Shown here piece by piece: positions 9,436 to 19,261 of a stretch of DNA of 64,000 bases. The stretch spans positions 1-64,000 of the forward strand of contig NZ_MDED01000017.1 of the NCBI RefSeq assembly GCF_002939885.1, written 5' to 3'. The stretch is from Xanthomonas cucurbitae. GTDB taxonomy: Bacteria; Pseudomonadota; Gammaproteobacteria; Xanthomonadales; Xanthomonadaceae. Both the position numbers and the translations under genes were made by a program. Within the stretch, counting starts at the first letter, position 1, and every line of letters starts with the position of its first letter. The notes below the pieces were generated by a model, which was given only the letters and a program-made list of their open reading frames with translations, was not told the DNA's origin and did not search any database.

Positions 9436-9477
9436 GGGCCACCTTCTGCCGATTCCCGATTCCCGATTCCCGATTCC
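9345..9477. repeat. Inverted GGGAATC element, rnhB/lpxB junction
   Basis: The left arm (9345-9372) has four GGGAATC-type units. The right arm (9451-9477) has four GATTCCC units. The pair encloses the lpxB stop / rnhB start overlap, so both arms are translated: the left within the RnhB N-terminus and the right within the LpxB C-terminus. Confidence 0.85.
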
Positions 9478-10751
9478 GGCTGCGTCAGCAGCCCAGCCAC
9501 CGCATCGGCCGCGCGCGCGGAGGCATCGCGGCGCAGTTCGGCATGCAGGGCCAGGTAACGCGGTTGCAGGGCGGCGACCTTCTCCGGGTGCTTGAACCAG
9601 TCCAGCAGGGCGACGCACAGCCGTTCCGGGGTGCAGTCGTCCTGCATCAGCTCGGGGGCGAGGTCGTCATTGGCCAGGATGTTGGGCAGCGCGTAGCGGT
9701 TGACCTTGAGCAGGCCCAGCGTCTTGACGATGCGGTAGGTCAGCGGCGCCACCTTGTAGCCGACCACCATCGGGCGCTTGACCAGCATGGCTTCCAGCGT
9801 GGCGGTGCCGGAGGCCAGCAGCACCACGTCGGCGGCCAGCATCGCGGTGCGCGCCTGGCCGTCGAGCAGGTGCGAGCGCATCACCGGCAGCGACGAGCGC
9901 GAGAGCTGCTCGGCCAGCAATTGCTTGCAGCCCGTGTTGGCGGCGGGCACCAGCACATGCAGGTTGGACAGGTGTTCGGATACCAGCCAGGCGGCCTGGA
10001 AGAAGGTGTCGCCGAGCCGGCTGATCTCGCCCTGCCGGCTACCCGGCAGCACCGCCAGCACGGTGCTGGAAGCGGACACGCCCAGCTTGGCGCGTGCGGC
10101 CTGGCGGTCGGCCTGGTAGGCGATATCGTCGGCCATCGGGTGGCCGACGAAGCGCGCGTCCACGCCGTGTCTGGCATAGATCGGCGGTTCCATCGGGAAC
10201 AGGCACAGCACCAGGTCGGCACTGGCGCCGATCTTTTCCGCACGCTTTTCGCGCCAGGCCCAGACCGAGGGGCTGACGTAATGCACTGTCTTGATGCCAC
10301 GCTGCTTGAGCCAGCGCTCTACCGGTAGATTGAAATCCGGCGCGTCGATGCCGATGAACACATCCGGCTTCCACGCCAGCACGCGCTCGCGGAACGCGCG
10401 ACGCAGCTTGAGCAGGCGCGGCAGATGGCGCAGCACCTCGGTCAGGCCCATCACCGCCAGCTCGCTGGCGTCGAACCAGGTCTGGCATCCCGCACCGCGC
10501 ATCGCATCGCCGCCGATGCCCACGCATTCGGCGCCCGGGTAGCGCAGCCGCAACTGCTCGATCAGGCCCGCGCCCAGGATGTCGCCGGAGGCCTCGCCTG
10601 CGATCAGGGCGATGCGGGGAGGGCGCGCATGCGCGCCGGGAATGGGGAGTGGGGAATGGGGAATCGGCAGAGCCGTCGGGTCGCCGTCTGCAGGCGCGCG
10701 CTCCTGCACGCCTGTCTCGATTCCCGATTCCCGATTCCCGATTCCCGTCAT
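9432..10751 (-). CDS. lpxB: Lipid-A-disaccharide synthase
   Basis: 439 residues, longer than E. coli LpxB (382). It condenses UDP-2,3-diacylglucosamine with lipid X in lipid A synthesis at the inner membrane. The conserved core starts at [22 protein letters not shown] (about residue 49). DAPDFNL, the SPSVWAW region and the GSRQGE nucleotide-site motif are present. The roughly 48 residues ahead of the core and the last 15 ([15 protein letters not shown]) are translated heptamer repeat, which explains the extra length. The start overlaps the lpxA stop (ATGA), and the stop overlaps the rnhB start. Confidence 0.95.
   Translation of the reverse strand: MTGIGNRESGIETGVQERAPADGDPTALPIPHSPLPIPGAHARPPRIALIAGEASGDILGAGLIEQLRLRYPGAECVGIGGDAMRGAGCQTWFDASELAVMGLTEVLRHLPRLLKLRRAFRERVLAWKPDVFIGIDAPDFNLPVERWLKQRGIKTVHYVSPSVWAWREKRAEKIGASADLVLCLFPMEPPIYARHGVDARFVGHPMADDIAYQADRQAARAKLGVSASSTVLAVLPGSRQGEISRLGDTFFQAAWLVSEHLSNLHVLVPAANTGCKQLLAEQLSRSSLPVMRSHLLDGQARTAMLAADVVLLASGTATLEAMLVKRPMVVGYKVAPLTYRIVKTLGLLKVNRYALPNILANDDLAPELMQDDCTPERLCVALLDWFKHPEKVAALQPRYLALHAELRRDASARAADAVAGLLTQPESGIGNRESAEGGP
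10638..10747. repeat. Inverted GGGAATC element in the lpxB 5' end
   Basis: The left arm (10638-10667) is GGGAATGGGGAGTGGGGAAT-type and the right arm (10719-10747) is four GATTCCC units. It is inserted directly after the LpxB start codon and encodes the residues [11 protein letters not shown] and [13 protein letters not shown] in the N-terminal extension. Confidence 0.85.
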
Positions 10752-11539
10752 CGCAGCAACGGCCTTTCCGCCGCTTCGATGAACTCCAGCATGCCACGCA
10801 CGTCTTCGCTGTCCCTGGCCTGCTCGGCCAGTTGCGCCTTGGCGTCGGCCAGTGGCAGGCCCGCCACGTACAGCGTGCGGTAGGCACGCTTGATCGCAGT
10901 GATGCGCTCGGCGTCGAAGCCGCGGCGCTTGAGGCCTTCGCTGTTGATGCCGCGCGGGCGGCCCAGCGAATCGCTGCCGACCATGGTGAAGGGCGGCACG
11001 TCGCCGTTGGTCAGCGCGCCCATGCCCAGGAAGGCGTGCGCGCCGATGCGGCAGAACTGGTGTGCGCCGGCAAAGCCACTGATGATGACGTAGTCGCCCA
11101 CGGTGACGTGGCCGGCCAGGGTGGTGTTGTTGGAAAACACGCAGTGGTTGCCGACATGGCAGTCGTGCGCCACGTGCGTGTAGGCCAGCATCCAGTTGTC
11201 GTCGCCGACCACGGTGGCGCCGCCGCCGCCGCCGGTGCCGCGGTTGATGGTGACGAACTCGCGGATCACGTTGCGGTTACCGATCGTAAGCTCGGTGCGC
11301 TCGCCGGCGTACTTCTTGTCCTGCGGTTCGCCACCGATCGCCGCATGGCCGATGAAGCGGTTGTCGCGGCCGATCCGGGTAGGACCGTTGATCGAGCAAT
11401 GCGGCCCCACCTCGGTGCCAGCGCCGATCTCCACGTCCGCGCCGATCAGGCAGAACGCACCAATGCGGACGTCCTCGGCCAATCGCGCCGCGGGATCGAT
11501 GACGGCGGTGGGATGAATCAAGGGTGCCTGATCACGCAT
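10748..11539 (-). CDS. lpxA: UDP-N-acetylglucosamine acyltransferase
   Basis: 263 residues, standard length. It catalyses the first step of lipid A synthesis, 3-O-acylation of UDP-GlcNAc from acyl-ACP, in the cytosol. The N-terminal two thirds is a left-handed beta helix of hexapeptide repeats ([18 protein letters not shown]). The region [21 protein letters not shown] contains the catalytic-type His, and the C-terminal helical domain includes [17 protein letters not shown]. Organised as fabZ-lpxA-lpxB, with a four-base overlap into lpxB. Confidence 0.97.
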   Translation of the reverse strand: MRDQAPLIHPTAVIDPAARLAEDVRIGAFCLIGADVEIGAGTEVGPHCSINGPTRIGRDNRFIGHAAIGGEPQDKKYAGERTELTIGNRNVIREFVTINRGTGGGGGATVVGDDNWMLAYTHVAHDCHVGNHCVFSNNTTLAGHVTVGDYVIISGFAGAHQFCRIGAHAFLGMGALTNGDVPPFTMVGSDSLGRPRGINSEGLKRRGFDAERITAIKRAYRTLYVAGLPLADAKAQLAEQARDSEDVRGMLEFIEAAERPLLR

Positions 11540-11562
11540 CGTCTCTCACCTCCAAAAACGGA

Positions 11563-12024
11563 TTATTCCTTGGCACCGGCGCACATGACTTCCGCGCTGG
11601 CCACGACTTCGCCGTTGACCTTGGCCTCGCCGTAATAGCACCCCATGTTGCGGATCAGGCGCTTCATCTGCACTTCCAGCATCAACACGTCGCCCGGCAC
11701 CACCTGCTTGTTGAAGCGGGCATTGTCGACCTTGACCATATAGAACAGTTTGGACGACGCATCGCGGCCCAGGCCCAGCTGGGTCAGAACACCGCCGGCC
11801 TGCGCCAGCGCCTCGATGATCAGCACGCCCGGCATCACCGGACGGGTCGGGAAGTGGCCCTGGAAGAACGGCTCGTTGCTGCTGACGTTCTTCTGCCCGA
11901 CGATGCGCCTGGCTTCCAGGTCCAGCTCGATGACCCGGTCGATCAGCAGGAACGGATAGCGGTGCGGCATCAGCGTCTTGATCTGGTTGACGTCGATCGG
12001 CAACTCATAAACGGGGTGACTCAT
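11563..12024 (-). CDS. fabZ: 3-hydroxyacyl-ACP dehydratase FabZ
   Basis: 153 residues. It dehydrates beta-hydroxyacyl-ACP and supplies fatty-acid elongation, competing with LpxA/LpxD for hydroxyacyl-ACP. The hotdog fold motifs are clear: [14 protein letters not shown] (catalytic His) and [21 protein letters not shown] (catalytic Glu). The ATG at 12024 overlaps the lpxD stop as ATGA and gives the usual short N-terminus ([16 protein letters not shown]). A longer frame exists upstream but runs into lpxD. Confidence 0.97.
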   Translation of the reverse strand: MSHPVYELPIDVNQIKTLMPHRYPFLLIDRVIELDLEARRIVGQKNVSSNEPFFQGHFPTRPVMPGVLIIEALAQAGGVLTQLGLGRDASSKLFYMVKVDNARFNKQVVPGDVLMLEVQMKRLIRNMGCYYGEAKVNGEVVASAEVMCAGAKE

Positions 12025-13034
12025 GCGTTCTCCTTGCCCACAGCCAGGATGCGCCTTGCCAACGCATCGAGCTGTTTGAAGCGCGCGGCATTCTTGCGCC
12101 ACGTGCGATTGTCGGTGAGAGGGGTGCCGGACGAATACTCGCCCGGCTCATGGATGGAATTGCGCACCACCGACTTGCCGGTGATGACGACCTTGTCGCA
12201 GATCTCCAGATGGCCGACCACGCCGACATGCCCGCCCAGCAGGCAATAGCGGCCGATCTTGGCGCTGCCGGCAATGCCGGTACAGCCGGCGATGGCGCTA
12301 TGGGCGCCGATGCGGCAGTTGTGCGCAATCTGTACCAGGTTATCCACGCGCACGTCTTCTTCCAGGACGGTGTCTTCGAGCGCGCCGCGGTCGATACAGG
12401 TGTTGGCGCCGATCTCGCAATCGTCGCCGATGACCACGCCGCCCAGCTGCGGCACCTTGATCCAGTGGCCGGCATCCATTGCCAGGCCGAAGCCGTCGGC
12501 GCCGATCACTGCGCCCGGATGGATGCGCACGCGCTTGCCCAGGCGCACGCGGGTGACCAGGGTGACGCGGGCGAGCAGTTCGCTGCCATCGCCCACCACG
12601 CAGTCTTCGCCGACGATGCTGCCGGTGCCGATCACGCAGCCATCGCCCACGCGGCTGCGCGCCCCGATGCTGACGAACGGGCCGACATGCGCGCCCGGCG
12701 CCACCTGCGCGGTGGGATCGATCACCGCCGACGGATGGATGCCCGGCGCGCGCACCGGCGGCACATCGAACAACGCGGCGATCTTGGCGAACGCGGTGTA
12801 CGGGTCCTTGGCGATCAGGGCAGTGCCTTGCGCTGCCTCTGCATCGTCGGCGCGCAGGACCACCACGGCCGCCTGTGTCTGCGCCAGTTGCGGTCGGTAG
12901 CGTGGATTGGACAGGAAGCTGAGTTGGCCCGCGCCGGCCTGCGCCAGGGTAGCGACGCCGCCCACTTCGGTGGCGCCGTCGCCAACCAGGGTCAGCCCGA
13001 ACTGTTCGGCAATCGCACTTGCGGTCAGTCGCAT
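12021..13034 (-). CDS. lpxD: UDP-3-O-acylglucosamine N-acyltransferase
   Basis: 337 residues, normal length. It is the third step of lipid A synthesis, N-acylation of UDP-3-O-acyl-GlcN. An N-terminal uridine-binding domain (about 1-100) is followed by left-handed beta-helix hexapeptide repeats from about 105 to 300 and a short C-terminal helix. GLAMDAGHWIKVPQLGGVVIGDD and SVVRNSIHEPGEYSSGTPL are typical. It is the first gene of the lpxD-fabZ-lpxA-lpxB-rnhB run. Upstream, bamA ends in a terminator-like hairpin, so lpxD may have its own promoter in 13035-13326. Confidence 0.96.
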   Translation of the reverse strand: MRLTASAIAEQFGLTLVGDGATEVGGVATLAQAGAGQLSFLSNPRYRPQLAQTQAAVVVLRADDAEAAQGTALIAKDPYTAFAKIAALFDVPPVRAPGIHPSAVIDPTAQVAPGAHVGPFVSIGARSRVGDGCVIGTGSIVGEDCVVGDGSELLARVTLVTRVRLGKRVRIHPGAVIGADGFGLAMDAGHWIKVPQLGGVVIGDDCEIGANTCIDRGALEDTVLEEDVRVDNLVQIAHNCRIGAHSAIAGCTGIAGSAKIGRYCLLGGHVGVVGHLEICDKVVITGKSVVRNSIHEPGEYSSGTPLTDNRTWRKNAARFKQLDALARRILAVGKENA

Positions 13035-13326
13035 CAGGGTAAGCCTCGCGTAAACGGTAGAAACGGGTTCGAGTGGATGTGGACGGCAGCGGCGGTATCG
13101 AGCCCGGCGGGTTCAGTGGTGGTCTGATCGCCAACGCCGCTGAGCGACCAGCGGTGCATTCCCCGCATCAGCCGTTCGCGTTTGTCGGCCTGTCGGCGAC
13201 GGCGGCCGACTCTGCAGCGGCGTCTTCACCGAACGACGCGGCGGCGCGGTGCCACGACTGCGTGGCGACCCGCAGACGCGGTCTGCCAGGGCGGAAATCC
13301 GCGTCCACGGCCGCAGAACGGAAAAT
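13035..13326. other. Intergenic region where skp/ompH would be expected
   Basis: About 290 nt with no convincing gene between lpxD and the bamA terminator. In many gammaproteobacteria the periplasmic chaperone gene skp lies here. Translations of all frames are Arg/Ala-rich with no signal peptide. Transcription of lpxD may begin here, but I see no strong promoter. Confidence 0.5.
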
Positions 13327-13350
13327 GGCGGCCCGGGCGAGCGGGCCGCC
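13327..13350 (-). terminator. Intrinsic terminator after bamA
   Basis: A 9-bp GC-rich stem (GGCGGCCCG / CGGGCCGCC) with a 6-nt loop, followed on the minus strand by ATTTTC, 17 nt beyond the bamA stop. The T-tract is short but the stem is perfect. Confidence 0.7.
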
Positions 13351-13366
13351 ACTGTCATGTCTGCGC

Positions 13367-15772
13367 TTAGAACTGGCCGCCGAAAGTGAACTGCAGGCGC
13401 TCGATCTCGTCGTTGTCTTCCTTCTTCAACGGGAATGCGTAGCTGATCGAAATGGGACCGACCGGCGCGCGCCACAACAGCGCGACACCGGTCGAGGCAC
13501 GCAATTCGTTGGCCTTGAAGTTGTCCACGCCGCTGTAGACGTTGCCGAAATCGAAGAAGGCCGAGATGCGCGCGGACGGGCTGTCGAACAGCTTGGGGAA
13601 ATACATTTCCACCGAGCCGACCGTCTTGAACGAGCCACCCAGCGGCTGGCCGCGGTTGAACCCGTTGATGGCTTCCGAGCGCGGGCCCAGCGTATTGTCC
13701 TCGAAGCCGCGCACCGAGTTGGTACCGCCAGCGTAGAAGTTCTCGTAGAACGGCAGGCCGGTGGCAGTCACACTGCGCAGGCGGTTGCTACCGTTGCAGG
13801 CCTGCTCGGTCACGGTGGCGTTGTTGACCGCGCCACAGATGTCGACCGTGGTGTCCTTGCCGTAGCTGTCGCCGTAGCCCAGCTCGAAGCGGGTGTTCAG
13901 CACCAACGCCGGGATGATCGGCCAGTAGTTGGAGATCTGGTAGTTGAGCTTGTAGTACTCCACCGTTGAGCCGGGCAGGGTGGTTTCCAGGCCCACGCGC
14001 TGGAACATGCCGCGGGTGGGCATGAAGAAGTCGTTGCGGGTATCGCGTGCCCAGCCGAACTCGGTGCGCACGGCCTTGAAGGTGTCCGTGCCGACGGCAC
14101 GGATGTAGTCCACGATCGCCTGCGGCGTGGTGCCCGGGAAGGTGGTGATCTGGTTGCTGTCCACGCCGATCATCGCCGAGACGGTGTCGTTTTCGGTGAT
14201 CGGGACGCCGAAGATCACCTGCGCCGAACCGTTCGTGCTGTTGAACTGCGCGGTGTTGAAGTCCGAGTAGTCCAGCGAGCGCCAGGACAGGTTGTAGCCC
14301 AGCGAGACGCCGTCGTCGGTGAAGAACGGATTGGTGTAGGAGAATGCATAACGCTGCTGGAAGGTGCTGCGCGAGGCCTCCACCGCCACCCGGTTGCCGC
14401 CGCCCAGGAAGTTGTTCTGCGACAACTGCACCGAGGTGGTCACGCCGAAGGCCTGCGAGAAGCCCAGGCCGAACACGAAGCTTCCGGAGGTGGTTTCCTT
14501 GACGTCATACACCACGTCCACCTGGTCGTTGCTGCCGGGCACCGCGGGGGTTTCCACGTTCACCGACTCAAAGTAGCCCAGGCGTTGCAGGCGGATCTTG
14601 GAACGGTCGATCGCCGCCTGCGAATACCAGGTGTTCTCGAATTGGCGCATTTCGCGGCGCAGCACTTCATCGGAGGTGCGGCTGTTGCCCTTGTAGAGGA
14701 TGCGGCGCACGGTCACGCGCGGGCCGGGCACCACCTGCAGGTTCACCGCAACGGTGCGGTCCTCGCGGTTCGGGGTCGGGATCGGATTGACCTTGGCGAA
14801 GGCATAGCCGACGTTGCTCAGCGTATTGGTGATCGCATCGGAGGTGTACTCCAGCAGCGCACGCGAGAAGATGTCGCCGGCCTTGGGGATCACCAGGCGC
14901 TCGATGTCGGCCTGCGGCAGCACGGTGTCGCCGGTGACCTTGATTTCGGAAATCTTGTATTGCTCGCCCTCGGTGACGCCGGCGCTGACGAACATGTCGC
15001 GCTTGTCCGGGCTGATCGACACCTGGGTGGAGTCGATGCTGAAGTCCACATAGCCGCGGTCCAGGTACCAGGAGTTGAGCTTCTCCAGGTCGCCGGACAT
15101 CTTTTCCTTGGAGTACTGGTCGTCGCGGCGATACCACGATGCCCAGTTGTGCTCCTTGGATTCCCAGTTATCCAGGATGTCCTGGTTGGCGAACTTCTCG
15201 GTGCCGATCAGGTTGACGTGGCGGATCTTGGCCGCCTTGCCCTCCTTGATCGCGATGGCCACATCCACGCGGTTGCGGTCCAGCGGGCTCACCGTTGGGG
15301 TGATCTCGACGTTGTACTTGCCGCGATTGTTGTACTGGCGGGTCAGTTCCTGGGTCACGCGGTCCAGGCTCAGGCGGTCGAAGGTACCGCCCTCGGACAG
15401 GCCGATATCGCCCAGGCCCTTGAGCAGTTCCTCGGACTTGATGTCCTTGTTGCCGGTCACGGTGAGCTTGTTGATCGCCGGACGCTCCTTGACCGTAATC
15501 ACCAGGATGTTGCCCTGGCGGTCCAGCTGCACATCTTCGAAGAAGCCGGTGCGGTAGAGCGCGCGGATCGAGTCGGCCACCTTGGCATCGTCCACGGTGT
15601 CGCCGCGGTTCACCGGCAGGTAGGTGAACACGGTGCCGGATGCGATGCGCTGCAGGCCGTCGACGCGGATGTCGCTGGCGACGAACGGCTCGGCGGCCAG
15701 GGCAATGGCTGGCAGGCTGAGGCCGGCGGCAAGAGCGAGGGCAAGCAGGCGGCGAGTGGGAAGACGCGTCAT
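13367..15772 (-). CDS. bamA: Outer-membrane assembly factor BamA
   Basis: 801 residues. Core of the BAM complex that folds beta-barrel proteins into the outer membrane. A signal peptide (LLALALAAGLSLPAIALAAEP) is followed by five POTRA domains (about 25-430; the first begins FVASDIRVDGLQRI). A 16-strand barrel follows, with the conserved VRGFEDNTLGPR loop and a C-terminal Phe (LQFTFGGQF). The start at 15772 gives an MTRLPTRRL n-region. It lies 86 bp after rseP in the usual rseP-bamA order, and a hairpin terminator follows the stop. Confidence 0.97.
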   Translation of the reverse strand: MTRLPTRRLLALALAAGLSLPAIALAAEPFVASDIRVDGLQRIASGTVFTYLPVNRGDTVDDAKVADSIRALYRTGFFEDVQLDRQGNILVITVKERPAINKLTVTGNKDIKSEELLKGLGDIGLSEGGTFDRLSLDRVTQELTRQYNNRGKYNVEITPTVSPLDRNRVDVAIAIKEGKAAKIRHVNLIGTEKFANQDILDNWESKEHNWASWYRRDDQYSKEKMSGDLEKLNSWYLDRGYVDFSIDSTQVSISPDKRDMFVSAGVTEGEQYKISEIKVTGDTVLPQADIERLVIPKAGDIFSRALLEYTSDAITNTLSNVGYAFAKVNPIPTPNREDRTVAVNLQVVPGPRVTVRRILYKGNSRTSDEVLRREMRQFENTWYSQAAIDRSKIRLQRLGYFESVNVETPAVPGSNDQVDVVYDVKETTSGSFVFGLGFSQAFGVTTSVQLSQNNFLGGGNRVAVEASRSTFQQRYAFSYTNPFFTDDGVSLGYNLSWRSLDYSDFNTAQFNSTNGSAQVIFGVPITENDTVSAMIGVDSNQITTFPGTTPQAIVDYIRAVGTDTFKAVRTEFGWARDTRNDFFMPTRGMFQRVGLETTLPGSTVEYYKLNYQISNYWPIIPALVLNTRFELGYGDSYGKDTTVDICGAVNNATVTEQACNGSNRLRSVTATGLPFYENFYAGGTNSVRGFEDNTLGPRSEAINGFNRGQPLGGSFKTVGSVEMYFPKLFDSPSARISAFFDFGNVYSGVDNFKANELRASTGVALLWRAPVGPISISYAFPLKKEDNDEIERLQFTFGGQF

Positions 15773-15858
15773 GTCACATCCGGTTGGAGTCGATTGCGGG
15801 TGTTGCTGGGTGCCGGCGTATGACGACGACAACAGGCGATAGGGGGAGAACAGCTGCA

Positions 15859-17214
15859 TCATGGAACCAGGCCAAGGATATCGTTGTAGAACGCCAGCCC
15901 CATCAGGCCCGCCAGGACCGCCAGGCCGACATATTGTCCGGCGATCATGGCCTGTTCGCTGAGCGGGCTGCCCTTGACCAACTCGATAAGGTAATACAGC
16001 AGGTGCCCACCGTCCAAGATCGGGATGGGCATCAGGTTGATGATCGCCAGGCTCAGCGACAGCAGGCCCAGGAAATACAGGAACCAGTCGAGCCCGCGCT
16101 CGGCCGAGGCATTGGCCGCGCGGGCGATGGTGACCGGCCCGGAGATGTTCTTGACCGAAGCCTGGCCGGTCAGCATGCGCTTCATCATGCCCAGCGAATC
16201 GGCGGTCATCCGGCCGGTTTCGCGAATGGCGGCAGGTACGGCGGCGAAGAAGCCGTACTGCTGGCGGCTGTCGTAGGCCGGGGCGGGCGCTGCGGCCGGG
16301 CGGATGCCGATCATCCATTGGCCCTGCGGCGATTTGCGCGGGGCGATCTCCAGCGCCAAGCGGTCTTCGCCCTGTTCGCCCTTGCGCGCTACCTCGATCA
16401 TGCCCAGGCCGCCGTGTTCGCCCAGCGCCTGCACCTGCGGAATGATGTCTTCGGCCGAGCGGATCGGCTGGCCGTCGATGGCCACGATGCGGTCGCCCGG
16501 CTTGAGCAGGCCATCGGCCACCGAGCCGGGGACCACTTCGGCGACCACCGGCGGCTGCAGCATGAACTGCCAGCCGATGCCGGCCAGCGATGCCACGCGG
16601 CGCTCGTCGAAACCGACCGGCAGCTGCGAAAGACGCAAGGTGTGGTCGCTGTTGCCACCACCCTCGGCGGCGGTGAGCACTTGGATATCGCGCTTGTCCA
16701 TTGCCGCGGTGGTGAGCTGCAGGCTGGCATCGCTCCAGCTGGTCACGCGGCGGCCGTCGATGCGCACGATGCGCTCGCCCGGGGTCAGGCCGGCTGCGGC
16801 AGCCAGGCCATCGGCGCGGCCCACGGTGGCCGAATAATCCTGCTTGCCGACCACGAACATGGCCCACAACATCGCCATGCACAGCAGCAGGTTGGCGATC
16901 GGGCCGGCAGCGACGATGGCGATGCGCTGCCAGACGGTCTTGCGGTTGAAGGCCTGCTCCTGCTCGGCCGGGTGCACATCGCCTTCGCGCTCGTCGAGCA
17001 TCTTGACGTAGCCGCCCAGCGGGATGGCGGCCACCACGAACTCGGTGCCGTGACGGTCGCGGCGCATCCACAACGGTTTGCCGAAACCCACTGAAAACCG
17101 CAGCACCTTGACTCCGCAGCGGCGCGCCACCCAGAAATGTCCGAATTCGTGGAAAGTCACCAACACGCCCAGGCTGACGATCATCCACCAGACCGAACCG
17201 ATGAAATCACCCAT
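15859..17214 (-). CDS. rseP: RIP site-2 zinc metalloprotease RseP
   Basis: 451 residues, as in E. coli. It cleaves the anti-sigma factor RseA within the inner membrane and so activates sigma-E after envelope stress. The active site is VTFHEFGHFWVARR (HExxH) near the N-terminus plus LDGGHLLYYLIE in the C-terminal membrane part. Two PDZ domains lie between them (GLTPGERIVRIDGRRVTSW and GLLKPGDRIVAIDGQPI). The start gives MGDFIGSVWWMIVSLGV. 26 bp downstream of dxr. Confidence 0.96.
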   Translation of the reverse strand: MGDFIGSVWWMIVSLGVLVTFHEFGHFWVARRCGVKVLRFSVGFGKPLWMRRDRHGTEFVVAAIPLGGYVKMLDEREGDVHPAEQEQAFNRKTVWQRIAIVAAGPIANLLLCMAMLWAMFVVGKQDYSATVGRADGLAAAAGLTPGERIVRIDGRRVTSWSDASLQLTTAAMDKRDIQVLTAAEGGGNSDHTLRLSQLPVGFDERRVASLAGIGWQFMLQPPVVAEVVPGSVADGLLKPGDRIVAIDGQPIRSAEDIIPQVQALGEHGGLGMIEVARKGEQGEDRLALEIAPRKSPQGQWMIGIRPAAAPAPAYDSRQQYGFFAAVPAAIRETGRMTADSLGMMKRMLTGQASVKNISGPVTIARAANASAERGLDWFLYFLGLLSLSLAIINLMPIPILDGGHLLYYLIELVKGSPLSEQAMIAGQYVGLAVLAGLMGLAFYNDILGLVP

Positions 17215-17240
17215 GGATGCAACTCGGTTGCGTGAAACGG

Positions 17241-18431
17241 TCAGGCATGCGGGGCGTAGTGGGCAAGGGCGCGTTCGGTGATCTGCCGGGCTTGCGCGTC
17301 GGCAAGCAGCAGGGTGTCCAGGGAGTCGGCAGTGTGTCGGGGGAGCGTTGTCAGCGTGTGTTCGACCAACGCAGGGATCGCTAGGAAACCTATATGGCCC
17401 TGAAGAAACGCTGAAACGGCCACTTCGTTGGCCGCGTTCAGGATGGCCGGTGCGGTCCCGCCGGCGCGCAGCGCCTCCCAGGACAGGCGCAGGCATGGGA
17501 AGGCGTCCACGTTCGGCGCCTCGAACTCCAGCCGGCCGTGCTGCAACAGGTCCAGCCCGGCAACTCCGGAGTCGATCCGCTCCGGCCACGCCAGGCCGAC
17601 CGCCAGGGTGGTACGCATGTCCGGCAGGCCGAGCTGGGCCAGGGTGGAGCCGTCGACGAACTCGACCAGCGAGTGCACCAGGCTCTGCGGATGCACCAGC
17701 ACGTCGATCCGGTCGCCGGACAGGCCGAACAGGTGATGCGCCTCGATGACTTCCAGGCCCTTGTTCATCAGGGTCGCCGAATCCACCGAGATCTTCGGGC
17801 CCATCGACCATTTGGGGTGCGCCACCGCCTGTGCGGGTGTCACCGCCGTCAGGGCGGCGCGGTCCCAGCCGCGGAACGGCCCGCCGGAAGCGGTCAGGAC
17901 CACTCGCCGAACGCCGGCGCTGGCATCGCAGGAGCGCAGGCACTGGAAGATGGCGCTATGTTCGCTGTCGATCGGGATGATCTCCGCGCCGGCCGCAGTG
18001 GCGGTGCGGGTCAGCAGTTCGCCGGCCAGCACCAGCGATTCCTTGTTGGCCAGCAACAGGCGCTTGCCGGCGCGTGCGGCGGCCAGGGTGGAGGGCAGCC
18101 CGGCGGCGCCCACGATGGCGGCCACGACGGTATCGCAGGCGTCGCTGGCGGCCAGTGCATCCAGGGCTGCACCACCGGCATGCGCCTGGGTGGCCAGGCC
18201 GGCGGCACGCAGGCCGTCGCGCAGCGCCGGATACAGCGCTTGGTCGGCGATCACCGCGTGCGCGGGCTGGTGGGTGGCGCACAGCGCCAACAGTGCATCG
18301 ACCTGCCGGCCGGCGGAGAGCACGCTGGCGTGCAGCCGGTCGGGGTGGCGGGCGATCACGTCCAGTGCCGAAGCGCCGATCGAGCCGGTCGCGCCGAACA
18401 CGGCGACCTGGCGGGAGGAAGAGCCAGCCAT
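17241..18431 (-). CDS. dxr: 1-deoxy-D-xylulose 5-phosphate reductoisomerase
   Basis: 396 residues, standard length. It converts DXP to MEP with NADPH, the committed step of the MEP isoprenoid pathway that feeds UppS and ubiquinone synthesis. [21 protein letters not shown] is the NADPH-binding site, [16 protein letters not shown] and the metal site [18 protein letters not shown] are intact, and the C-terminal domain is complete. Only 2 bp separate it from cdsA, so the genes are co-transcribed. Confidence 0.97.
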   Translation of the reverse strand: MAGSSSRQVAVFGATGSIGASALDVIARHPDRLHASVLSAGRQVDALLALCATHQPAHAVIADQALYPALRDGLRAAGLATQAHAGGAALDALAASDACDTVVAAIVGAAGLPSTLAAARAGKRLLLANKESLVLAGELLTRTATAAGAEIIPIDSEHSAIFQCLRSCDASAGVRRVVLTASGGPFRGWDRAALTAVTPAQAVAHPKWSMGPKISVDSATLMNKGLEVIEAHHLFGLSGDRIDVLVHPQSLVHSLVEFVDGSTLAQLGLPDMRTTLAVGLAWPERIDSGVAGLDLLQHGRLEFEAPNVDAFPCLRLSWEALRAGGTAPAILNAANEVAVSAFLQGHIGFLAIPALVEHTLTTLPRHTADSLDTLLLADAQARQITERALAHYAPHA

Positions 18432-18433
18432 GC

Positions 18434-19261
18434 CTAGAATCCGAGAATGTCCTTGCCCAGTGCGAACACCGGCAAGGCCGCAAGGACGCCGTCGATCCGG
18501 TCCAGCACGCCGCCATGGCCGGGAATCACCGCTCCCGAGTCCTTGGCCCCGGCGTGCCGCTTGAGCAGGCTTTCGAACAGGTCGCCAAGTACCGAGGCCA
18601 GCACCGCTACCGCCGCCACCAGCACCAGCAGTGGCGCCTGTGCCAGGGTCAGCCCGGCCAGCCAGCCGAAGGCGCAGGCCACCACGATCCCGGCCAACAG
18701 GCCGCCGGCCAGGCCTTCGATGGTCTTGTTGGGGCTGATGCGCGGTGCCAACTTGTGCTTGCCGAACGCGCGCCCGGCAAAGTACGCGCCCGAGTCGGCC
18801 GCCCACACCATGGTCAGCGCGGTCAGCAGCCACAGGTTGCCCTTGTGTGTGTTGGCATGCAGCAGCACGAGCGCGGCCCAGGCGGGAAGCACCGCCAGGC
18901 TGCCGGCCGCGAGCTTGAGCGCGCGTGCCTGGCCGTTGCCGTGATCGGCGCCGAAGGTGAAAAAGCGCAGCCACAGCAGCGCCAGCACCCACCACACCAC
19001 CCCGACCAGTGCGGCGATCTGGAACAGCACCATCGAGCCGGCCGACGCCCACACCATCAGCACCATCAGCAGCAGGTTGAGCATCAGCAGCACGGTGCGC
19101 GGCAGGCTGTCGTCGATGCCGGACAGTTTGAGCCACTCCCACAGCCCGGTCAGGAACAGCACCGCTGCCAGTGCCGCCAGCCACTGGGTGGGCAGCAGCA
19201 CGATCGCGCAGATGGCGAGCGGCGCCATGATGAGCGCGGCAATCACGCGGGTTCTGGTCAT
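18434..19261 (-). CDS. cdsA: Phosphatidate cytidylyltransferase
   Basis: 275 residues with about seven to eight membrane helices. It makes CDP-diacylglycerol from phosphatidate and CTP in the inner membrane, the branch point of phospholipid synthesis. The family signature near the C-terminus is perfect ([20 protein letters not shown] followed by GVLDRIDG). The ATG at 19261 gives [15 protein letters not shown] and overlaps the uppS stop by four bases (ATGA). Confidence 0.96.
   Translation of the reverse strand: MTRTRVIAALIMAPLAICAIVLLPTQWLAALAAVLFLTGLWEWLKLSGIDDSLPRTVLLMLNLLLMVLMVWASAGSMVLFQIAALVGVVWWVLALLWLRFFTFGADHGNGQARALKLAAGSLAVLPAWAALVLLHANTHKGNLWLLTALTMVWAADSGAYFAGRAFGKHKLAPRISPNKTIEGLAGGLLAGIVVACAFGWLAGLTLAQAPLLVLVAAVAVLASVLGDLFESLLKRHAGAKDSGAVIPGHGGVLDRIDGVLAALPVFALGKDILGF

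Noticed and set aside
4831-10747. Heptamer repeats as a CRISPR array
   Set aside because: Units are 7 nt, tandem and inverted, with no unique spacers of constant length and no cas genes.
12021-12102. Longer FabZ start upstream of 12024
   Set aside because: The additional residues overlap lpxD and are not family-like; the ATGA-coupled start gives the conserved N-terminus.
15784-17094. 436-codon plus-strand frame
   Set aside because: Antisense to rseP, which has intact HExxH, LDGGH and PDZ motifs.
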